DNA of 64,000 nt from Salipiger bermudensis HTCC2601 (GCF_000153725.1 NZ_DS022276.1:2105442-2169441); one strand, 5' to 3'. Positions 46,330 through 55,435 are shown, counted from the first letter of the stretch. Notes: a model not told the origin generated them from the letters alone. Numbers and translations are program-made.

Positions 46330-47877
46330 ATGAAACATCTCAAAGCGACGACCTTCCTGATCGCCGCCGCCCTCGCGGCGCCGCTTGCAGCCCAGGAGGC
46401 CGGTGGCCGGCTCGACATCGTGGTTCAGCCCGAACCGCCCTCGCTGATGCTGGGCCTGGTGCAGAACGGCCCGACGCAGCTTGTTGCCGGCGACATCTAC
46501 GAGGGCCTGCTGCGCTACGGCACCGACCTGCAGCCGCAGCCGCTGCTGGCGAAAAGCTGGGAGATCTCGGACGACGGCCTGACCTACACCTTCACGCTCA
46601 ACGAAGGTGTGAAGTGGCACGACGGCGAGGATTTCACCGCCGAGGACGTGGTGTTCTCTGCCGATGTCTTCCTGCGCGAGACCCACGCCCGCCTGCGCGC
46701 CTCGCTGGCCTATGTCGAGAGCATCACCGCGCCGGACGACACCACCGTGGTGTTCCAGCTGAAAGAGCCCTTCGGCCCGTTCATCAGCGTCTTCGAGACC
46801 GGCACCATGCCCATCGTGCCCAAGCACATCTATGAAGGCACCGATTTCGCCAACAACGAGATGAACGCCACGCCGATCGGCACCGGCCCGTTCAAGTTCG
46901 AGGCCTGGGAAAAGGGCAGCTACATCCACCTCGTGAAGAACGAGGACTACTATGTCGACGGTCTGCCCTATCTCGACGAGGTCTATTACCGCGTGATCCC
47001 GGATGCCGCCGCCCGCGCCGTGGCCTTCGAGACCGGCGAAGTGGACGTGCTGCCCGGCGGCTCGGTCGAGAACTGGGACGTGCCGCGTCTGACCGAGATG
47101 GACAATGTCTGCTCGACCGGCTCGGGCTGGGAGTTCTTCGCGCCGCACGCATGGATGTGGCTCAACAACCGCGAAGGTCCGACCAGCGACGTGCGCTTCC
47201 GCCAGGCGGTGATGTACGCGATGGACCGCGACTTCCAGCGCGACGTGGTGTGGAACGGCTTCGGCAACGTCGCCACCGGCCCGGTCTCGTCGAAGACCAA
47301 CTTCTACTCGGACGACGTGACGATCTACGATCACAACCCCGAGAAGGCCGAGGAGCTGCTGGCCGAGATGGGCTATGACGGTGAAGAGGTCCGCCTGCTG
47401 CCGCTGCCCTATGGCGAAACCTGGCAGCGCTGGGCCGAGGCCATCCGCCAGAACCTGAGCGAGGTCGGCATCAACGTGTCGATCGACAGCACCGACGTCG
47501 CGGGCTGGAACGAGAAGACGTCCCAGTGGGACTACGACATGGCCTTCACCTATCTCTACCAGTACGGCGATCCCGCGCTGGGCGTGTCGCGCAACTACAC
47601 CGCCGACCGCATCCAGAAGGGCAGCCCGTGGAACAATGTCGAAGGCTACGACAACCCCGAGCTCGACGAGAAGTGGTTCGCCGCCGCGACCATGATCTCG
47701 CCGGAAGAGCGTCAGGCCGCCTATAACGAGATCCAGCAGGAGATCGTCGACGACGTGCCCGTGGCGTGGCTTCTCGAGCTCGAGTTCCCGACCATCTACC
47801 GTTGCGACATCAAGGACCTCGTGACCACCGGCATCGGTGTCAATGACGGCCCGCGCAACGCCTGGATCGAGCAGTAA
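46330..47877 (+). CDS. ABC transporter substrate-binding protein, family 5 (Dpp/Opp type)
   Basis: A 515-residue periplasmic solute-binding protein of family 5. A signal peptide (FLIAAALAAPLAA-QE) precedes the SBP_5 domain: GDIYEGLLRYGTDLQPQPLL, YTFTLNEGVKWHDGEDFTAE, VRFRQAVMYAMDRDFQRDVV and WNNVEGYDNPELDEKWFAAA. The family carries oligopeptides, nickel, opines, acylated amines and glycosides, so the name does not fix the ligand. The gene is followed by two stem-loops and the permease genes, which fits higher expression of the binding protein. Confidence 0.93.
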   Translation: MKHLKATTFLIAAALAAPLAAQEAGGRLDIVVQPEPPSLMLGLVQNGPTQLVAGDIYEGLLRYGTDLQPQPLLAKSWEISDDGLTYTFTLNEGVKWHDGEDFTAEDVVFSADVFLRETHARLRASLAYVESITAPDDTTVVFQLKEPFGPFISVFETGTMPIVPKHIYEGTDFANNEMNATPIGTGPFKFEAWEKGSYIHLVKNEDYYVDGLPYLDEVYYRVIPDAAARAVAFETGEVDVLPGGSVENWDVPRLTEMDNVCSTGSGWEFFAPHAWMWLNNREGPTSDVRFRQAVMYAMDRDFQRDVVWNGFGNVATGPVSSKTNFYSDDVTIYDHNPEKAEELLAEMGYDGEEVRLLPLPYGETWQRWAEAIRQNLSEVGINVSIDSTDVAGWNEKTSQWDYDMAFTYLYQYGDPALGVSRNYTADRIQKGSPWNNVEGYDNPELDEKWFAAATMISPEERQAAYNEIQQEIVDDVPVAWLLELEFPTIYRCDIKDLVTTGIGVNDGPRNAWIEQ

Positions 47878-47890
47878 CCCAACCGGTTCG

Positions 47891-47914
47891 GGCCGGACTG
47901 TCCCTTGTCCGGCC
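47891..47914 (+). promoter_or_regulatory. Intercistronic stem-loop 1 after the binding-protein gene
   Basis: GGCCGGAC and GTCCGGCC form an 8-bp stem with loop TGTCCCTT, 14 bp after the binding-protein stop. No T tract. Such hairpins commonly protect the upstream message and lower permease expression. Confidence 0.6.
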
Positions 47915-47920
47915 TGACCT

Positions 47921-47955
47921 CGAGGCGCCGCCCCTTCCCCGTGGACGGCGCCTCG
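47921..47955 (+). promoter_or_regulatory. Intercistronic stem-loop 2 after the binding-protein gene
   Basis: CGAGGCGCCG and CGGCGCCTCG form a perfect 10-bp stem around a 15-nt loop, 26 bp before the permease ATG. It follows stem-loop 1 directly. Confidence 0.6.
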
Positions 47956-47981
47956 GGAAACAGATTCCCCTCCGAGGACGC

Positions 47982-48959
47982 ATGACCATTCTCATCGCAA
48001 TCCTCTCGCGGCTCGCGAAGGCGGCACTCACGCTGCTTGCCATCGCTGTCCTGAACTTCTGTCTGCTGCACGCAGCGCCGGGTGACCCGGCGGTGGTGCT
48101 GGCAGGCGAGGCGGGCGCGGCCGACGAGCAGATGATCGCGCAGCTGCGCGAACGCTTCGGCCTTGACCAGCCGCTTTACGTGCAGCTCGGCAAGTATATC
48201 GCCGGCATCGTGCAGCTGGATCTTGGCTATTCCTTCCGCCAGAGCGCCCCGGTGATCGACCTGATCGCCGAGCGGCTGCCGGCAACGCTGTTGCTGACCC
48301 TGACCGCCTTCGTGATCTCGCTGACCTGCGGCATCGCGCTGGGCGTCGCCGCCGCCGCCCGCGTCGGCAAGGTCTCGGATTCGCTCCTGACCACGCTGGC
48401 GCTGCTGTTCTACGCCACGCCGCTCTACTGGCTGGCGCTGATGGCGGTGCTGGTGTTCTCGGTCTGGCTCGGCTGGCTGCCCGGCTTCGGCTACGAGACC
48501 GTGGGCTCCGATTTCTCGGGCTTTGCCCGTGCCATCGACATCCTCAAGCACCTGATCCTGCCGGCGCTGACGCTGGGGCTGTTCTTCATGGCGGTCTACA
48601 TGCGCATGACGCGGGCCTCGATGCTCGAGGTCTCGACCGCGGACTTCGTCAAGACCGCCAAGGCCAAGGGCCTGTCGGGCCCGGTGATCCGCCGCCGCCA
48701 CATCCTGCGCAACGCCATCCTGCCGGTGGTCACGCTGGCGGGCCTGCAGGCGGGGCAACTCGTCGGCGGCGCGGTTCTGACCGAGACCGTCTTCGCATGG
48801 CCCGGCATCGGCCGGCTGATGTTCGAAAGCCTCGCCGCGCGCGACTACAACACCATTCTCGGGGTATTCCTCGTGTCCGCCGCCATGGTCATCCTGTTCA
48901 ACATCGTGACCGACATCGTCTACCGGATCGTCGATCCCCGGATCGGAGCGAGGGCCTGA
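47982..48959 (+). CDS. ABC transporter permease, DppB type
   Basis: A 325-residue inner-membrane permease. The start FCLLHAAPGDPAVVLAGEAG and LDLGYSFRQSAPVIDLIAER are typical of DppB-type subunits, and six membrane segments are visible. The EAA-type loop that docks the ATPase reads DFVKTAKAKGLSGPVIRRRH. It pairs with the next gene as a heterodimer. The stop is 3 bp before the next ATG. Confidence 0.94.
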   Translation: MTILIAILSRLAKAALTLLAIAVLNFCLLHAAPGDPAVVLAGEAGAADEQMIAQLRERFGLDQPLYVQLGKYIAGIVQLDLGYSFRQSAPVIDLIAERLPATLLLTLTAFVISLTCGIALGVAAAARVGKVSDSLLTTLALLFYATPLYWLALMAVLVFSVWLGWLPGFGYETVGSDFSGFARAIDILKHLILPALTLGLFFMAVYMRMTRASMLEVSTADFVKTAKAKGLSGPVIRRRHILRNAILPVVTLAGLQAGQLVGGAVLTETVFAWPGIGRLMFESLAARDYNTILGVFLVSAAMVILFNIVTDIVYRIVDPRIGARA

Positions 48960-48962
48960 GCC

Positions 48963-49796
48963 ATGTGGAAACGTTTCAGAAGCAATATCGGTGCCATGGT
49001 CGGGGTCGTCCTGCTTGTCGCCGTCATCTTCATCGCCATCTTCGCGCCGCTGATCTTCGCCAACACGCCCTGGCAGATGGTGCAGCGCCCGTTCCTCGCG
49101 CCGTTTGCGATGGAGAGCCTGCCGCTCGGCACCGACACGCTGGGCCGCGACGTGGCTGCCCAGCTGGCCTATGGCGCACGGGTCTCGCTGCTGGTCGGGC
49201 TGGTCTCGACGCTGGTGGCGCTGCTCATCGGGGTACCGCTTGGCGCGCTGGCCGGGTTCTATGGCGGATATGTCGATGAAGGCGCCATGCGCTTCACCGA
49301 GTTCTTCCAGACCATCCCGAACTTCGCGCTGGCCATCGTGCTGGTGGCGATCTTCGAGCCGACGCTGGCCTCGATCACGCTCGCCATCGCCATTGTCTCC
49401 TGGCCGCCGGTGGCGCGCCTGGTGCGGGCCGAGGTGATGTCGGTGCGCAAGCGCGAGTTCGTCGATGCCGCGACGCTGGCGGGCCTGTCGAAGCCGCGCA
49501 TCCTGGTGCGGCAGGTGCTGCCCAACACGGTCTCGCCGATCATCGTCATGGCCTCGCTGATGGTCGCCACCGCGATCCTGCTGGAGAGCTCGCTCTCCTT
49601 CCTCGGCCTCGGCGATCCCAATGCCATGAGCTGGGGCTACATGATCGGTGCCGCGCGCACGGTGATCCGCTCGGCCTGGTGGCTGAGCTTCTTCCCCGGC
49701 ATCGCCATCGTCATCACGGTGCTGGCGCTGAACCTCATCGGCGAAGGTCTCAACGACGCGCTGAACCCGCACCTCTCCCGGAAGGGCAAGGCATGA
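48963..49796 (+). CDS. ABC transporter permease, DppC type
   Basis: A 277-residue permease of the DppC type. LPLGTDTLGRDVAAQLAYGA is the family signature after the first membrane segment; the EAA loop is EFVDAATLAGLSKPRILVRQ followed by VLPNTVSPIIV. ESSLSFLGLGDPNAMSWGYM near the end is nearly invariant in DppC proteins. It overlaps the ATPase gene as ATGA. Confidence 0.95.
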   Translation: MWKRFRSNIGAMVGVVLLVAVIFIAIFAPLIFANTPWQMVQRPFLAPFAMESLPLGTDTLGRDVAAQLAYGARVSLLVGLVSTLVALLIGVPLGALAGFYGGYVDEGAMRFTEFFQTIPNFALAIVLVAIFEPTLASITLAIAIVSWPPVARLVRAEVMSVRKREFVDAATLAGLSKPRILVRQVLPNTVSPIIVMASLMVATAILLESSLSFLGLGDPNAMSWGYMIGAARTVIRSAWWLSFFPGIAIVITVLALNLIGEGLNDALNPHLSRKGKA

Positions 49797-51406
49797 GCAC
49801 GACACTTTCCATCGAACACCTCACCATCGGCCTGCCGGAGGGCGCGGATCGCCCCTTCGCGGTCGAGGACGTGAGCATGGCCATCGAGAAGGGCGAGATC
49901 CTCTGCGTGGTCGGTGAATCCGGCTCTGGCAAGTCGATGACCGCCAACGCGCTGATGGGGCTGTTGCCGCCGGGCGTGAACGTGAAAGCGGGGCGCGCCA
50001 TGTTCGAGGCCCGCGACGTGCTGCGTCTGCCCGAGGGTGAGAAGCAGGCGCTGCGCGGCGCCAGCATGGCGATGATCTTCCAGGAACCGATGACGGCGCT
50101 GAACCCGCTGATGCGCATCGGTGACCAGATCGTCGAGGTGTTCGCCGCGCATGACCGCTACACCCAGTCCGAGCGCCGCGAGAAGGCGCTCGCACTGATC
50201 CGCGAAGTGCAGCTGCCCGATCCGGAAAAGATCATCCGCGCCTATCCGTTCCAGCTCTCCGGCGGACAGCGGCAGCGGGCGATGATCGCCATGGCACTGG
50301 CGCTCGAGCCGAAGCTGCTGATCGCCGACGAGCCCACGACGGCGCTCGACGTGACGACGCAGGCGCAGATCCTCAAGCTGATCCTCGACCTGCGCGAGAA
50401 GCGCGGCATGGCGGTGATGTTCATCACCCATGACTTCGGCGTGGTGGCCGAGATCGCCGACCAGGTGATCGTCATGCGCATGGGCAAGGTGGTCGAGCGC
50501 GGCTCTGCCACCGAGGTGCTGGAGAACCCGCAGCACGACTATACCAAGCGTCTGCTCGAGGCGATCCCGACCGGCAAGCTGCCGGAGGCACGGCAGCTCT
50601 CGGAGACGCCGGCGCTCGAGATCAAGGGGCTGCGCAAGATCTACCGCACTGGCGGCGGCATGTTCAAACCGGTGCGCGAGGTGCGCGCGGTGGACGATGT
50701 CTCGCTCACCGTGGCGCGCGGCGAGGTGCTCGGGCTCGTCGGCGAATCGGGCTCCGGTAAGTCGACGCTCGGGCGCACCGCGGTGCGGCTCGTCACCCCC
50801 GATGGCGGGCAGGTGATGGTCGGCGGCACCGATCTTGCGGCGCTGTCCGACGAGGAGCTGCGCAAGCAGCGCCACAAGGTCCAGATGGTGTTCCAGGATC
50901 CCTATGCCTCGCTCAACCCGCGCCAGCGCATCATGGGCGCGATCACCGACGGGCCGATCACCCGCGGCATTCCGCGCAAAGAGGCCGAGGCCCGCGCCCG
51001 CGAGCTGCTCGAGATCGTGGGGCTGGGGGCGGATGCCGCCAGCCGCTTCCCGCACGAGTTCTCCGGCGGCCAGCGTCAGCGCATCGGCATCGCCCGGGCG
51101 CTTGCGATGGACCCCGAGCTGATCATCGCCGACGAGGCGGTCTCGGCGCTCGACGTGTCGATCCAGGCGCAGGTGCTCGACCTGCTGCGGGAGCTGCGCG
51201 AGAAGCTCGAGCTGTCGATTCTGTTCATCACCCACGACCTGCGGGTCGCGGCGCAGCTCTGCGACCGCATCGCGGTGATGCAGAAGGGCAAGCTGGTCGA
51301 GATCGGGACGGTGCACGACATCTTCCTGAACCCGCAGCAGGAGTACACCCGCAAGCTGCTCGCCGCCGTGCCCGGTGCCGACTGGGACCAGCAGGGAGCG
51401 GCCTGA
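49793..51406 (+). CDS. Fused ABC ATPase (DppD-DppF type, two nucleotide-binding domains)
   Basis: A 537-residue protein with both ATPase domains of a Dpp-type importer in one chain. Domain one: Walker A GESGSGKS (41-48), LSGGQRQR signature, Walker [13 protein letters not shown], switch FITHDFG. Domain two: Walker A GESGSGKS (about 317-324), [29 protein letters not shown]. The C-terminal oligopeptide-transporter extension [20 protein letters not shown] is present. In the second Walker B the usual DEP-T/V-SALD has Ala for Pro (DEAVSALD), seen in some homologues. One chain serves both permeases. The start overlaps the permease stop. Confidence 0.95.
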   Translation: MSTTLSIEHLTIGLPEGADRPFAVEDVSMAIEKGEILCVVGESGSGKSMTANALMGLLPPGVNVKAGRAMFEARDVLRLPEGEKQALRGASMAMIFQEPMTALNPLMRIGDQIVEVFAAHDRYTQSERREKALALIREVQLPDPEKIIRAYPFQLSGGQRQRAMIAMALALEPKLLIADEPTTALDVTTQAQILKLILDLREKRGMAVMFITHDFGVVAEIADQVIVMRMGKVVERGSATEVLENPQHDYTKRLLEAIPTGKLPEARQLSETPALEIKGLRKIYRTGGGMFKPVREVRAVDDVSLTVARGEVLGLVGESGSGKSTLGRTAVRLVTPDGGQVMVGGTDLAALSDEELRKQRHKVQMVFQDPYASLNPRQRIMGAITDGPITRGIPRKEAEARARELLEIVGLGADAASRFPHEFSGGQRQRIGIARALAMDPELIIADEAVSALDVSIQAQVLDLLRELREKLELSILFITHDLRVAAQLCDRIAVMQKGKLVEIGTVHDIFLNPQQEYTRKLLAAVPGADWDQQGAA

Positions 51407-51408
51407 GC

Positions 51409-52308
51409 ATGATCGGGGTCGTCACCAACACCGCGTTCGAGATGTTCGACCGCTTCAGCCCGATCTTCGCAGCCGAGGCGCCGGAGATCACCATCCTGCG
51501 CCCCGAGGATGTCGAGCGCCCCGAGGAGGTGTCCTTCGTGTTCACCTTCCGCCCGGCCGACGATGCCTTCGCGCCCTATCCCAATCTGCAGGCGGTGTTC
51601 TCCGCCGGGGCCGGGACCGACGCCATCGACGCCTGTCCGTCGCTGCCCGAGGGCGTGCCGGTCTACCGTGTCGAGGATGCCGACCAGGCGCTGCAGATGG
51701 CGGGCTATGCGGCCTTTCACGTGCACTGGCATCACCGCCACATGGCGCAATACGTCGCCCAGCAGCGCGACGCCGTGTGGGAGCGTGTGCTGACGGGGCT
51801 GTCGCCGACCCACAAGCGGGTTGGCGTGCTGGGCTTCGGGCACATGGGCCGCGCCATTGCCAAGGGCCTCATGGCGCTGGGCTACCCGGTCTCGGCCTAT
51901 GCGCGCTCGCAGCCCAATCCGCCCGAGCCGGGCGTGCGCCATTTCACCGATGGCCAGATGGACGCTTTCCTCGCCGAGAGCGACATGCTGGTGAACGTGC
52001 TGCCTTTGACCGAGCAGACCAAGGGCCTGATCGACGCCGCCTTCCTGCGCAAGCTCCCCGAGGGGGCGGCGCTGATCCACATGGGGCGCGGCGGGCAGGT
52101 CGACGAGGCGCAACTGCTCGAGGTGCTCGACGCGGGTCACCTCTGCGGCGCGTCGCTGGATGTCTTCGACACCGAGCCGCTGCCGGCAGAGAGCCCGCTC
52201 TGGGGCCATCCCAAGGTGCTCATCACCCCGCATGTGGCGTCGATCCCCGAGGCCACCTTTGTCGTGCGCGGCATCCGCGACCGGATGCGCGCGCTCGTTC
52301 CCGCCTGA
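51409..52308 (+). CDS. 2-hydroxyacid dehydrogenase, glyoxylate/hydroxypyruvate reductase A-like
   Basis: A 299-residue D-2-hydroxyacid dehydrogenase of the GhrA branch. The NAD(P) loop is GVLGFGHMGRAIAKGL (G-x-G-x-x-G). The catalytic Arg is in HMGRGGQVDEAQLL, Glu in LDVFDTEPLPAESPL and His in LITPHVASIP. GhrA-type enzymes reduce glyoxylate, hydroxypyruvate and related 2-oxo acids; the substrate in this operon is unknown. It begins 2 bp after the ATPase stop. Confidence 0.92.
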   Translation: MIGVVTNTAFEMFDRFSPIFAAEAPEITILRPEDVERPEEVSFVFTFRPADDAFAPYPNLQAVFSAGAGTDAIDACPSLPEGVPVYRVEDADQALQMAGYAAFHVHWHHRHMAQYVAQQRDAVWERVLTGLSPTHKRVGVLGFGHMGRAIAKGLMALGYPVSAYARSQPNPPEPGVRHFTDGQMDAFLAESDMLVNVLPLTEQTKGLIDAAFLRKLPEGAALIHMGRGGQVDEAQLLEVLDAGHLCGASLDVFDTEPLPAESPLWGHPKVLITPHVASIPEATFVVRGIRDRMRALVPA

Positions 52309-52336
52309 TCCTCTCCTCTTCTCCCCGCAGGACGCC

Positions 52337-53731
52337 ATGACCACCGATCCCAACGACCTCTCCGCCCGCGAACTCGCGGCCCGCGTCCGCTCGGGCGCGC
52401 TCTCTGCCAGCTCCGTCATCCGCGATACGCTTGACCGCGTCGCCAAAATGAACCCGCTGGTGAACGCGATCATCCAGGACTGCGGCGCCGACGCCATGGC
52501 CGAGGCCGAGGCGCTTGACGCGCGCATCGCCAAGGGCGAGGCGGTGGGGGCGCTGGCGGGCGTGCCGGTGACCATCAAGGTGCTCTCGGATCAGGCGGGC
52601 TATGCCTCGACCAACAGCTGCCGCATCTTCAAGGACGTGATGGCGACCGAGGACGCGCCCTTCCTGCGCCACCTGCGCGAGAAGGACGCCATCGTCATCG
52701 GGCGGACCAACACGCCGGCCTTCTCTTATCGCTGGTTCTCCACCAACAACTTCTACGGCGACACCAAGAACCCCCACAATGACACGCTGACCGCCGGCGG
52801 CTCGTCGGGCGGGGCAGGGGCTGCGGTGGCGACCGGCATGGGCCATATCGGCCACGGCACCGACATCGCGGGCTCGATCCGCTATCCGGCTTATGCCTGC
52901 GGCGTGCAGGGGCTGCGCCCGACGCTGGGCCGCGTGCCGATGTTCAACGCCTCTTCCGGCGATCGCGGCGTGGGGCCGCAGCTGATGGCGGTTTCGGGCC
53001 CGCTGGCGCGCCGGGTCGACGACCTGCGGCTGGGGCTCGAGGGCATGGCGGGCTACGCGCCCGAGGATGTCTGGAGCGCCCCGGTGCCGCTGGTCGGCCC
53101 GACCTACCGCCGCCGCGTGGCGCTGGTGAAGCGCCCGGGCGGCATCGACACCGATCCGCGCATCCTAGAGGATCTCGACCGCGCCGCGGCGATCTTTCGC
53201 GCCGCCGGCTGGCAGGTCGACGAGCCTGCCGAGGTTCCGGAAATCCGCGAGGCGGTGGAACTGCAGATCGACCTGTGGCTCTCGGACGATCACGCAACCA
53301 AGCTGCGCATGGCGCATGAAGAGGGCGATCCCGGCGCCATCGCGCTGCTCGAGCACTACGCGCCCCGCGCCGAGGCCATCGACGCCAAGCGTTTTGGCGA
53401 GGTGTTCCAGCGCCGCGCCACGTTGGCCCGGCACTGGCGCCACTTCCTGCAGGACTACCCGGTGGTGCTGATGCCGGTTTCGGCGGAGCTGCCGTTCAAG
53501 CAGGATGCCGACCTTGAAGGTGGCGACGCGGTGGCGCGGCTCTGGGAGGCGCAGCTGCCCCAGATCGCCTTCCCGGCGCTGGGCCTGCCGGGCATCGCCG
53601 TGGCCTCGGGGGTGGTCGACACCGTGCCCTCTGGCGTGCACCTGATCGGCGCACCGTGGCGCGAGGACGTGCTCTGCGACGCGGGTGAGGTTCTCGAGCG
53701 CGGGTTCGGCTTTCCCGGCCTCGTGTCCTGA
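52337..53731 (+). CDS. Amidase signature family protein
   Basis: A 464-residue amidase signature enzyme. The Ser-cisSer-Lys triad is visible: Lys81 in GVPVTIKVLSDQ, Ser156/157 in LTAGGSSGGAGAAVATGM, and the nucleophile Ser180 in GHGTDIAGSIRYPAYACGV. The N-terminal SARELAARVRSGALSASSVI is usual for the family. It is not GatA in context: the gatB gene lies elsewhere in the window, without gatA or gatC. It ends the plus-strand arm of the GntR locus and probably releases an amine or ammonia from an acyl amide. Confidence 0.92.
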   Translation: MTTDPNDLSARELAARVRSGALSASSVIRDTLDRVAKMNPLVNAIIQDCGADAMAEAEALDARIAKGEAVGALAGVPVTIKVLSDQAGYASTNSCRIFKDVMATEDAPFLRHLREKDAIVIGRTNTPAFSYRWFSTNNFYGDTKNPHNDTLTAGGSSGGAGAAVATGMGHIGHGTDIAGSIRYPAYACGVQGLRPTLGRVPMFNASSGDRGVGPQLMAVSGPLARRVDDLRLGLEGMAGYAPEDVWSAPVPLVGPTYRRRVALVKRPGGIDTDPRILEDLDRAAAIFRAAGWQVDEPAEVPEIREAVELQIDLWLSDDHATKLRMAHEEGDPGAIALLEHYAPRAEAIDAKRFGEVFQRRATLARHWRHFLQDYPVVLMPVSAELPFKQDADLEGGDAVARLWEAQLPQIAFPALGLPGIAVASGVVDTVPSGVHLIGAPWREDVLCDAGEVLERGFGFPGLVS

Positions 53732-53744
53732 CAAAGCTTGACAG

Positions 53745-53763
53745 ATGGGGCGCAAAGCCCCAT
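53745..53763 (+). terminator. Hairpin after the amidase gene
   Basis: ATGGGGC and GCCCCAT form a 7-bp stem with loop GCAAA, 13 bp after the amidase stop. The tail TTGGG is short in T, so termination may be weak or Rho-assisted. Confidence 0.55.
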
Positions 53764-54024
53764 TTGGGACGGTAACGCTGCGCTGCCGCGTGAGCTAGCC
53801 GCGCCATTGGGCGGGAGGATCCCTCCCTGTCGGGCGCATCAGCGTTGCCAATACCGATTTCCCCATCACGCAGGGTTCTCGATGCGACGGCCGGATGGCG
53901 CGGGATACGCCCGCCTGTCCCGAGGCCGCGCCGCACCCTGACCATGTCGCCCTTCCCGGGCGGCAGGTTCGTACGCCGTATCCGTGCCCGAGGAAGGGTC
54001 GTGCGGCCCGACAAAGGATATCTC
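53764..54024. other. Leader region of the RNA helicase gene
   Basis: About 260 bp with no recognised gene. It should contain the helicase promoter and 5' leader. Open frames here extend the helicase frame upstream but lack family similarity and a ribosome binding site. Confidence 0.4.
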
Positions 54025-55317
54025 TTGTTCGATTTCGACATGCTCGGCCTTGCGCCGACCCTCTCCGAAGCCCTGAAGCGCAATGGCTTTTCCGAGCCGA
54101 CCCCGATCCAGAACCAAGCCATTCCGCTGGCGCTCGAGGGGCACGACGTGCTCGGCCTCGCCCAGACCGGCACCGGCAAGACGCTGGCCTTCGGCCTACC
54201 GCTGATCGATGGCCTGCTGGCCCAGCCCGGCAAGCCGGCGCCCAAGACCGTCAAGGCGCTTGTGCTGGCGCCGACCCGCGAGCTGGTCAACCAGATCGCC
54301 GACAGCCTGCGTCAGCTCACCGACGGCACCAAGCTGCGCGTCGGCACCGTGGTCGGCGGCCAGTCGATCAACCGCCAGATCAACTTCCTCAGCCGCGGCA
54401 CCGACATCCTTGTCGCCACGCCGGGCCGTCTCATCGACCTGATGGACCGCAAGGCGGTGGACCTGTCCACCGTGCGCCAGCTGGTGCTCGACGAGGCCGA
54501 CCAGATGCTCGACATGGGCTTCATCCACGCCCTGCGCCGCATCGCGCCGCAGCTTGGTACCCCGCGCCAGACCATGCTGTTCTCGGCCACCATGCCGAAG
54601 CAGATGGAAGAGCTCTCCTCCGCCTACCTGACCAACCCGCGCCGGGTGCAGGTCTCGCCCCCGGGCAAGGCCGCCGACAAGATCACCCAGTCGGTGCATT
54701 TCGTCGACAAGGCCGGCAAGCCGTCGAAGCTGCGCGAGCTTCTGGGCCGCGATGACGAGTCGCTGACGCTGGTCTTCGCCCGCACCAAGCACGGTGCCGA
54801 GCGGCTGATGAAGGGGCTGGTGGCCGATGGCTACAACGCCGCCTCGATCCACGGCAACAAGAGCCAGGGTCAGCGCGACCGCGCCATCAAGGCGTTCCGC
54901 GACGGCGACATCAACGTGCTCGTCGCCACCGACGTGGCGGCCCGCGGCATCGATATCCCCGGCGTGGCCTACGTGGTCAATTACGACCTGCCGGAAGTGC
55001 CGGACAACTACGTGCACCGCATCGGCCGCACCGCGCGGGCGGGCCGCGAAGGGGAGGCCATCGCCTTCTGCGCGCCTGACGAGGCCGATCTGCTGCGCCA
55101 GATCCAGAAGCTGATGAAGATCGACATCCCCGTCGCTTCCGGTGACGCGCCGACCGAGCTGACCGAGGGCGGCCCGCGCCGTCGTCGCGGTGGCGGCGGC
55201 GGTGGCGGCGGCGGCCGGGGCCGTGGTGGCTTTGGCGGTGGCAAGCCGCAGGGCGCCGGCAAGCCCGGCGGTGGCCAGGGCCAGCGGCGTCGTCGTCCGC
55301 GCCGTCGCGCGGCCTGA
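54025..55317 (+). CDS. DEAD-box RNA helicase, RhlE type
   Basis: A 430-residue DEAD-box helicase. In order: Q motif (FSEPTPIQNQAIPLAL), motif I AQTGTGKT, Ia PTRELVNQ, II DEADQMLDMGF, III SATMPKQM, IV LVFARTKHGAERL, V ATDVAARGIDIPGV and VI HRIGRTARAGR. The tail is low-complexity Arg/Gly-rich (RRRRGGGGGGGGG, then GRGRGGFGGGKPQG), an RNA-binding RGG-like extension. I chose TTG 54025 because AAGGA lies 6 bp upstream and the product then begins FDFDMLGLAP after the initiator, as in relatives; ATG 54040 is the alternative. It probably acts in ribosome assembly or mRNA decay, possibly cold-induced. Confidence 0.93.
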   Translation: MFDFDMLGLAPTLSEALKRNGFSEPTPIQNQAIPLALEGHDVLGLAQTGTGKTLAFGLPLIDGLLAQPGKPAPKTVKALVLAPTRELVNQIADSLRQLTDGTKLRVGTVVGGQSINRQINFLSRGTDILVATPGRLIDLMDRKAVDLSTVRQLVLDEADQMLDMGFIHALRRIAPQLGTPRQTMLFSATMPKQMEELSSAYLTNPRRVQVSPPGKAADKITQSVHFVDKAGKPSKLRELLGRDDESLTLVFARTKHGAERLMKGLVADGYNAASIHGNKSQGQRDRAIKAFRDGDINVLVATDVAARGIDIPGVAYVVNYDLPEVPDNYVHRIGRTARAGREGEAIAFCAPDEADLLRQIQKLMKIDIPVASGDAPTELTEGGPRRRRGGGGGGGGGRGRGGFGGGKPQGAGKPGGGQGQRRRRPRRRAA

Positions 55318-55336
55318 GCGCCAGGGACAGGGACGG

Positions 55337-55364
55337 GCCAAGATTTTTAGCTAAAAATCTTGGC
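55337..55364. repeat. Perfect 28-bp palindrome with AT-rich core
   Basis: GCCAAGATTTTTAG is followed directly by its exact complement, giving a perfect 28-bp palindrome without a spacer. It lies 19 bp after the helicase stop and 12 bp before a second strong hairpin. Its AT-rich centre stands out in this GC-rich genome. It may be part of the terminator system or a protein-binding site. Confidence 0.85.
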
Positions 55365-55376
55365 GCCGGTGAAGAC

Positions 55377-55412
55377 AAAACGCCCGGACGGGGATCTCCG
55401 TCCGGGCGTTTT
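55377..55412. terminator. Bidirectional terminator between the helicase gene and gatB
   Basis: AAAACGCCCGGACGG and CCGTCCGGGCGTTTT form a perfect 15-bp stem with loop GGATCT. T runs on both strands make it work for the convergent helicase and gatB transcripts. Confidence 0.92.
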
Positions 55413-55435
55413 CTGTTCTGAGCGGAAGGTGGCGC

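Noticed and set aside
47796-49805. Open frame of about 669 codons opposite the ABC permease genes
   Set aside because: The permeases on the plus strand carry all family signatures; the antisense product is compositionally abnormal (His/Arg/Gln-rich).
52337-53731. Amidase as GatA, partner of the gatB further right
   Set aside because: It belongs by spacing and strand to the transporter operon, and its neighbours and N-terminus fit a catabolic amidase; no gatC is nearby.
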